A stretch of DNA of 64,000 bases, taken from UBA7803 sp041686955 (GTDB lineage Bacteria > Pseudomonadota > Gammaproteobacteria > Pseudomonadales > Azotimanducaceae). The stretch lies in the NCBI GenBank assembly GCA_041686955.1, contig JAWLCV010000001.1:62001-126000 (forward strand), given 5' to 3'. This document shows, piece after piece, positions 59,672 through 64,000 of the stretch; position 1 is the stretch's first letter; each line of letters starts with the position of its first letter. Under the pieces are notes generated by a model. That model was given only the letters and a program-made list of their open reading frames with translations. It was not told the origin of the DNA and did not search any database. Both the position numbers and the translations under genes were made by a program.

Positions 59672-60729
59672 GACTCGGGCACGGGCCGTTCGCCGGAGCG
59701 GGCCGTGACGGTGAGCTGCTCGCTGCCGCGGAGGACGTCGAGCTGGATCCGCGAGCCGGGCGCGGCGTGGGCGATGAGCCGGCTGGCAACGGTCGAGCTG
59801 ACCGCGGGCTGTTCGTTGATGGCGACGATCCGGTCGCCCACCCGCAGGCCCGCCTCGTCGGCCGGGCCCCGGTGCAGCACCCGGGTCACTTCGAGCCCCA
59901 CCGCCATGCCCGGCGCCGGGGTGCTCGCCAGCTCGACGCCGAGCCAACCCCGGGTCACGCGGCCGGTCTCGACGATTTCGTCGAGCACGGCCAGGGCGAG
60001 CTGGGACGGAATGGCGAAGCCGATGCCTTCGGATCCGCCGGAGCGGGAGAAGATCAGCGCGTTCACCCCGATCAGGTTGCCCTCGGCATCGATGAGGGCG
60101 CCCCCCGAGTTGCCGGGGTTGATGGCGGCGTCGGTCTGCATGAAGTCGTCGTAGGGGCTCGGACTGATGCCGGTACGCCCCTTGGCGCTGATGATGCCGT
60201 AGGAGACCGTCTGGCCGATGCCGAAGGGGTTGCCGATGGCCAGGGCCACGTCGCCCACTTCCACCGTATCGGATCGGCCGATGGGAATGGACTGCAGGCC
60301 CTGGGCCTCGACCTTGATGACCGCCAGATCCGTTTCCGGGTCGCTTCCCACCACCGTGGCCGTGGTGGCCTGGCCGTTGCTGAAGGCCACCAGGATCTCG
60401 TCGGCCCCGGCGATCACGTGGTTGTTCGTGAGGATGTAGCCGTCTTCCCGAACGACTACGCCGGAACCCAAGGAGCTCTGCATGTGGTTGCCTTCGGTCC
60501 CCGAGAATCGCTCGCACCACTCCCTGAAGCGGGGGAGCTGGCAGATGGGGGGCGTCAGCACCTTGCTGGAGTAGATGTTCACCACGGCGGGCGCGGCGCG
60601 TCTCACGGCCTCGGCATAGCCGGGCTTCGCGGCGGGCGGCTCGCTGCCCGTGCCGGCGAACATCACCACGAGACCTACCATGGCGCCCACCAAGGCAGGC
60701 AGCACCACGTATCGCAACATTTCGCGCAT
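59668..60729 (-). CDS. degS: DegS/AlgW-type periplasmic serine protease
   Basis: A 353-residue HtrA-family protease with an N-terminal membrane anchor (VLPALVGAMVGLVVMF), a trypsin-like domain with His104 (TNNHVI), Asp134 (ETDLAVI) and Ser208 (GNSGGAL), and one PDZ domain (about 255-345). One PDZ and an anchor define the DegS/AlgW group, which cuts anti-sigma factor RseA/MucA under envelope stress. A stretch PPICQLPRFREWCERF before the protease domain adds two Cys that could form a disulfide. The gene stands alone on the minus strand, divergent from zapE. Confidence 0.9.
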   Translation of the reverse strand: MREMLRYVVLPALVGAMVGLVVMFAGTGSEPPAAKPGYAEAVRRAAPAVVNIYSSKVLTPPICQLPRFREWCERFSGTEGNHMQSSLGSGVVVREDGYILTNNHVIAGADEILVAFSNGQATTATVVGSDPETDLAVIKVEAQGLQSIPIGRSDTVEVGDVALAIGNPFGIGQTVSYGIISAKGRTGISPSPYDDFMQTDAAINPGNSGGALIDAEGNLIGVNALIFSRSGGSEGIGFAIPSQLALAVLDEIVETGRVTRGWLGVELASTPAPGMAVGLEVTRVLHRGPADEAGLRVGDRIVAINEQPAVSSTVASRLIAHAAPGSRIQLDVLRGSEQLTVTARSGERPVPES

Positions 60730-60792
60730 GAGGCGAAATTAGCAGATAAAGCTGGTTGGTGTAATGGCGCATCAACGGTAAAGTCCGCGCCC

Positions 60793-61911
60793 ATGTCGGA
60801 ACAGCTGTCGGACATCGCGTCACCGCGGGCCCGCTACCAGGAGCTTCTCGAGAGCCCCGCGTTCTCCCATGACCCCGCCCAGGAGCGGGTGGTGGACCTG
60901 CTCGACGATCTCTACCACCGGCTCGCCGCGCGCCGCAGCAGCCGCAACGGCCTGCTGACGCGGCTGCTGCCGCGGGCCCGGCGGCCGGCGGAGCCGGTTT
61001 GCGGGCTGTATCTGTGGGGCGGGGTGGGACGGGGCAAGACCATGCTCATGGACCTGTTCTACGAATGCCTGCCGGCCGACGACCGCCTGCGGATGCACTT
61101 CCACCGCTTCATGCACCGCGTTCACCGCGAGCTCAGGGATCTGGCGGGTACGGCCAATCCGCTCGAGCAGGTGGCGGAGCGGTTCGCCCGGGAGTCCTCG
61201 GTCTTGTGTTTCGACGAGTTCTTCGTCTCCGACATCGGCGACGCCATGATCCTCGCCGAGCTGCTCGAGGGGCTGTTCGAGCGCGGCGTGGCCCTGGTGG
61301 CCACCTCGAACGTGGAGCCGGACAGGCTCTACGAGAACGGTCTGCAGCGGCGACGTTTTCTGCCCGCCATCGAGCTCTTGAAGACCCACACCCGGGTGTT
61401 CAACGTGGACGGCGACGTGGACTACCGGCTGCGGGTGCTGGAGCGGGCTGAGATCTACCACAGCCCGCTGGATGCGGAAGCGGAGCGGAGCCTCGCCCGC
61501 AGTTTCGAGGCGCTGGCGCCGGAGCCGGCCGAGCACGACGTGGTGCTCGAGATCGAGGGGCGCCCGGTGCGGGCGCGCCGGGTGGCCGAGGACGTGGCCT
61601 GGTTCGAGTTTTCCGAGCTGTGCGAGGGGCCCCGAAGCCAGAACGACTACATCGAGCTGGCGCGGATCTTCCACGCCGTGCTGGTCTCCAACGTGCGCCG
61701 GTTCACCGTTCGTGACGAAGACGCCGCGCGCCGGTTCATCAGCCTCGTCGACGAGTTCTACGACCGCAACGTCAAGCTCATCGTCTCGGCGGAAGCGCCG
61801 GTGACCGAGCTGTACGCCGGGGAGCGGCTGCGCTTCGAGTTCGAACGGACCGAGAGCCGGCTGCTGGAGATGCAGTCGGTGGAGTATCTGGGGGGGACGC
61901 ATAAAGCGTGA
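60793..61911 (+). CDS. zapE: Cell division protein ZapE (AFG1-like ATPase)
   Basis: A 372-residue ATPase: RYQELLESPAF at the start, Walker A GGVGRGKTM at about 76-84, HFHRFMHRVH, Walker B VLCFDEFFVSDI and SNVEPDRLYENGLQR. ZapE constricts the Z ring in E. coli and belongs to the AFG1 family. The ATG at 60793 is chosen since the family starts here; the frame runs upstream through degS. The next gene (rplM) is 206 nt away across an inverted repeat. Confidence 0.95.
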   Translation: MSEQLSDIASPRARYQELLESPAFSHDPAQERVVDLLDDLYHRLAARRSSRNGLLTRLLPRARRPAEPVCGLYLWGGVGRGKTMLMDLFYECLPADDRLRMHFHRFMHRVHRELRDLAGTANPLEQVAERFARESSVLCFDEFFVSDIGDAMILAELLEGLFERGVALVATSNVEPDRLYENGLQRRRFLPAIELLKTHTRVFNVDGDVDYRLRVLERAEIYHSPLDAEAERSLARSFEALAPEPAEHDVVLEIEGRPVRARRVAEDVAWFEFSELCEGPRSQNDYIELARIFHAVLVSNVRRFTVRDEDAARRFISLVDEFYDRNVKLIVSAEAPVTELYAGERLRFEFERTESRLLEMQSVEYLGGTHKA

Positions 61912-61932
61912 GGTCGATAGGAGGTCGCCATC

Positions 61933-62010
61933 CGCTTTCCGCTCTCCGCTTTCCGCTGGAGCGCCGCGGCAACCTTCCAGCGGATAGCGGAAGGCGGACA
62001 GCGGAAAGCG
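61933..62010. repeat. Long imperfect inverted repeat between zapE and rplM
   Basis: The left arm (61933-61956, starting CGCTTTCCGCTCTCCG) and right arm (61987-62010, reverse complement CGCTTTCCGCTGTCCG) pair over 24 bp with two mismatches, around a 30-nt middle. Both arms contain repeats of the hexamer TCCGCT. It may act as a transcription terminator for zapE or be a REP-like dispersed repeat. No T-run follows directly, which weakens the terminator reading. Confidence 0.75.
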
Positions 62011-62117
62011 TTATTGTAATACCTCCGCCCCTCCGCTAAGATTCGCGCTCCCAAATTTCCGGCCGCCCGGCGGGGCGGCGGGTATCGTTTGCACCTGAAA
62101 CGGGCACGAGAGTTCTC

Positions 62118-62546
62118 ATGAAAACGGTAAGCATGCGCGCGGAGGACGTCCGGCGTTCCTGGTACGTCGTCGATGCCGAAGGCAAGACGCTGGGGCGCCT
62201 GGCCACCGAGGTGGCGCGCCGCCTGCGGGGCAAACACAAGCCCGAGTACACGCCTCACGTCGACACCGGCGACTACATCGTGGTGGTGAACGCGGACAAG
62301 GTGCGGGTCACCGGCCGCAAGACCACCGACAAGATCTACTACCGCCACAGCGGCTATCCCGGCGGCATCAAGGCCACCAGCTTCGAACACATGCGCGAAC
62401 GCCATCCCGAGCGGATCATCGAAAAGGCGGTCAAGGGCATGCTGCCGCGCAACCCCCTCGGACGCGCGATGCTGAAGAAGCTCAAGGTGTACGCGGGCGG
62501 CGAGCATCCCCACAGCGCACAACAACCCGAATCTTTGGATATCTAA
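62118..62546 (+). CDS. rplM: 50S ribosomal protein L13
   Basis: A 142-residue L13: WYVVDAEGKTLGRLATEVARRLRGKHKPEYTPH and GMLPRNPLGRAMLKKLKVYAG (shown in part) are the family signature. It is an early-assembly protein of the 50S subunit. It starts the operon with rpsI, 4 nt apart. Confidence 0.97.
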   Translation: MKTVSMRAEDVRRSWYVVDAEGKTLGRLATEVARRLRGKHKPEYTPHVDTGDYIVVVNADKVRVTGRKTTDKIYYRHSGYPGGIKATSFEHMRERHPERIIEKAVKGMLPRNPLGRAMLKKLKVYAGGEHPHSAQQPESLDI

Positions 62547-62550
62547 GAGC

Positions 62551-62943
62551 ATGGCAGCCACCCAAAACTACGGCACCGGCCGGCGCAAGACCTCCACCGC
62601 GCGCGTCTTCCTCAGCCCCGGCAACGGCAACATCCTGGTGAACAACCGCCCCCTGGACGAGTACTTCGGCCGCGAAACCGCGCGCATGGTGGTACGTCAG
62701 GCCCTGGAAGTGGCGGACATGGTCGACAAGGTGGACGTGCGGGTGACGGTGCGCGGCGGTGGCAATACCGGTCAGGCCGGCTCCATCCGCCATGGCATCG
62801 CACGGGCTCTGGTGGAGCACGACGAGAGCCTGCGGGTGCCGTTGCGGCAGGCCGGGTTCCTGACCCGGGACGCCCGTGCCGTGGAGCGCAAGAAGGTGGG
62901 TCTGCGCAAGGCGCGCAAACGGCCCCAGTACTCCAAGCGCTGA
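62551..62943 (+). CDS. rpsI: 30S ribosomal protein S9
   Basis: A 130-residue S9: YGTGRRKTSTARVFL at the start, GGGNTGQAGSIRHGIARAL in the middle and KKVGLRKARKRPQYSKR at the end. The C-terminal tail reaches the P-site tRNA. The pair rplM-rpsI is conserved. Confidence 0.97.
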   Translation: MAATQNYGTGRRKTSTARVFLSPGNGNILVNNRPLDEYFGRETARMVVRQALEVADMVDKVDVRVTVRGGGNTGQAGSIRHGIARALVEHDESLRVPLRQAGFLTRDARAVERKKVGLRKARKRPQYSKR

Positions 62944-63193
62944 TCGCTCGCCGATTTCTGCGGCTGCACCCGCCGTGCGGCCGCGCGGTGGTCCATTGGC
63001 CACCGCCATAACGAGAACGACATCTTCGCGGCCCGGTTGCCGCGCTGCGGGGACATGCCCCGGAGCCTCCCGCCGAAGCCGCGAACCCGAGGAAAAATGC
63101 TGCCCGACAGTGGCTCATGGGACCTCGCCGCCGGCGGTTACCGGCCGGTGTATGTTAAACTTGTGCGTCTTTTCGGACTGTCTGGAGTAGGCC
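62944..63193. other. 250-bp intergenic region between rpsI and petA
   Basis: A short hairpin (GCGGTGG 62985-62991 with CCACCGC 63000-63006) lies about 40 nt after rpsI and may mark transcript end, though no T-run follows. An AT-rich TATGTTAAAC at 63151-63160 is the best candidate for the petABC promoter -10 region; no clear -35 is seen. No gene is recognised. Confidence 0.4.
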
Positions 63194-63850
63194 GTGAGCC
63201 AGGGCGATCAGTTGAGTTTGAAAACCGCGGAAGAGCTCGCGGAAAGCATCGACACTGAAAAAATAGATTCGCAACGGCGCTACTTCCTAATCGGCGCCAC
63301 CACTCTGGTCGGCGCGGTCGGGGTGGTTGGCGCAGCAGTACCTTTCGTAGCTTCCTGGCAGCCGAGCGCCAGGGCCCGGGCCCTTGGAGCCCCCGTCACC
63401 ATCGACATCAGCAAGCTGCGGCCGGGCGAGATGCTCGGGCCGGTGCCGGCGTGGCGCGGTCAACCCATTTTCATCCTCTACCGCACGCCGGACGCCGTCG
63501 GGCGCCTGGAGCAGGAGAACCCGGATCTGGCGGACCCGGATTCCGCCAACGTCGCTCAGCAGCCGGGCTACGCGCAGAACGCCTGGCGCTCGCGTCGGCC
63601 GGAGATCGGCATCTACGTGGGCCTGTGCACCCACCTCGGCTGCTCGCCGAAGTACTACGGCGAGGTGGCGCCGGAACCCTTCGACCCCAACTGGCAGGGT
63701 GGTTTCTTCTGCCCCTGTCACGGCTCCCGCTTCGATCTTGCAGGTAGGGTCGTCAAGGGCGTGCCCGCGCCCGACAACCTGCCCGTTCCGCCCTATCAGT
63801 TCGTGAGCGAGAACGTGATCGTGATCGGTGAAGACGAGGAGACCGCCTGA
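63194..63850 (+). CDS. petA: Ubiquinol-cytochrome c reductase iron-sulfur (Rieske) subunit
   Basis: A 218-residue protein with a twin-arginine-like N-terminus (SQRRYFLIGATTLVGAVGVV) whose helix anchors it to the membrane. The [2Fe-2S] ligands are Cys145-His147 (CTHLGC) and Cys173-His176 (CPCHGS), with Cys150 and Cys175 for the disulfide. It takes electrons from ubiquinol in the bc1 complex and passes them to cytochrome c1. The GTG at 63194 is the start. petB starts on the last base of its stop (TGATG). Confidence 0.96.
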   Translation: MSQGDQLSLKTAEELAESIDTEKIDSQRRYFLIGATTLVGAVGVVGAAVPFVASWQPSARARALGAPVTIDISKLRPGEMLGPVPAWRGQPIFILYRTPDAVGRLEQENPDLADPDSANVAQQPGYAQNAWRSRRPEIGIYVGLCTHLGCSPKYYGEVAPEPFDPNWQGGFFCPCHGSRFDLAGRVVKGVPAPDNLPVPPYQFVSENVIVIGEDEETA

Positions 63851-64000
63851 TGGCCGAAGCCCAAGAGAAGCAGAGCCGGATCGCGGCCGGGTGGAGCAAC
63901 TTCATCGGCTGGGTAGACGAGCGTTTCCCGATCCTGGAAACGTGGGACTACCACATGGTGAAGTACTGGGCGCCGAAGAACTTCAACTTCTGGTACCTGT
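63850..64000 (+). CDS. petB: Cytochrome b subunit of the bc1 complex, N-terminal fragment (cut by window edge)
   Basis: The ATG at 63850 opens a frame with no stop to the window end (50 codons). It includes WVDERFPILETWDYHMVKYWAPKNFNFWYL, the typical opening of gammaproteobacterial cytochrome b (shown in part: FPILETWDYHMVKYWAP). It directly follows petA with a 1-nt overlap, as in petABC operons. The heme-binding region lies outside the window. Confidence 0.93.
   Translation, partial: MAEAQEKQSRIAAGWSNFIGWVDERFPILETWDYHMVKYWAPKNFNFWYL

Noticed and set aside
58439..60823. 794-codon minus-strand frame across the receptor and degS
   Set aside because: Overlaps degS in another frame and the receptor on the other strand, both with clear motifs.

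Overview
The window is high-GC bacterial chromosome. It almost certainly comes from a gammaproteobacterium: it carries the linked blocks mreBCD-maf-rng-yhdP-tldD, rpoN-hpf-ptsN-rapZ-HPr, lptBAC-kdsC-yrbG, mlaFEDCB-ibaG-murA-hisGD and zapE-rplM-rpsI-petAB in orders typical of that class. The exact order or family cannot be fixed from the sequence; a Chromatiales- or Woeseiales-like marine lineage is a reasonable guess only. No tRNA, rRNA, CRISPR array, insertion sequence or phage gene was seen.

Bases 1-22750 form an accessory polysaccharide locus with several strand switches. It holds six GT4-type glycosyltransferases, two GT2 glycosyltransferases, a GtrB/GtrA-like pair with a membrane GT-C-type enzyme, a Wzy/O-antigen-ligase-like polymerase, an AlgD-type GDP-mannose dehydrogenase (catalytic Cys268 present), three different sulfotransferases, a methyltransferase, a GNAT-like acyltransferase, a GINT1-like beta-propeller protein, an exported polysaccharide lyase, and two heparinase II/III-type proteins (one cut by the left edge and recognisable only from its first 62 residues). 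Together these predict a sulfated, uronate-containing (GDP-mannuronate-derived) exopolysaccharide, made and trimmed by enzymes encoded side by side. No flippase, outer-membrane exporter or PAPS-synthesis gene is visible, so the locus probably continues to the left.

Bases 22767-26549 are a short mixed region: a YfcE-type phosphoesterase, an SCP2-type thiolase with its DUF35 zinc-ribbon partner, a multi-pass membrane protein of unknown function and a two-CBS-domain protein.

Bases 26551-64000 are housekeeping genes: gatCAB (minus strand); mreBCD, maf, rng, yhdP, tldD (plus); darP; tldE; mgtE-HPr-rapZ-ptsN-hpf-rpoN-lptBAC-kdsC-yrbG (one long minus-strand series); mlaFEDCB-ibaG-murA-hisGD (plus); a TonB-dependent receptor sitting where hisC is often found; a DegS/AlgW protease; zapE; rplM-rpsI; and petA with the start of petB. 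Notable details are a probable non-canonical AUC start codon for mreC, two separate in-frame tandem repeats in lptA, the absence of kdsD from its usual place, and a 24-bp-arm inverted repeat in front of rplM.
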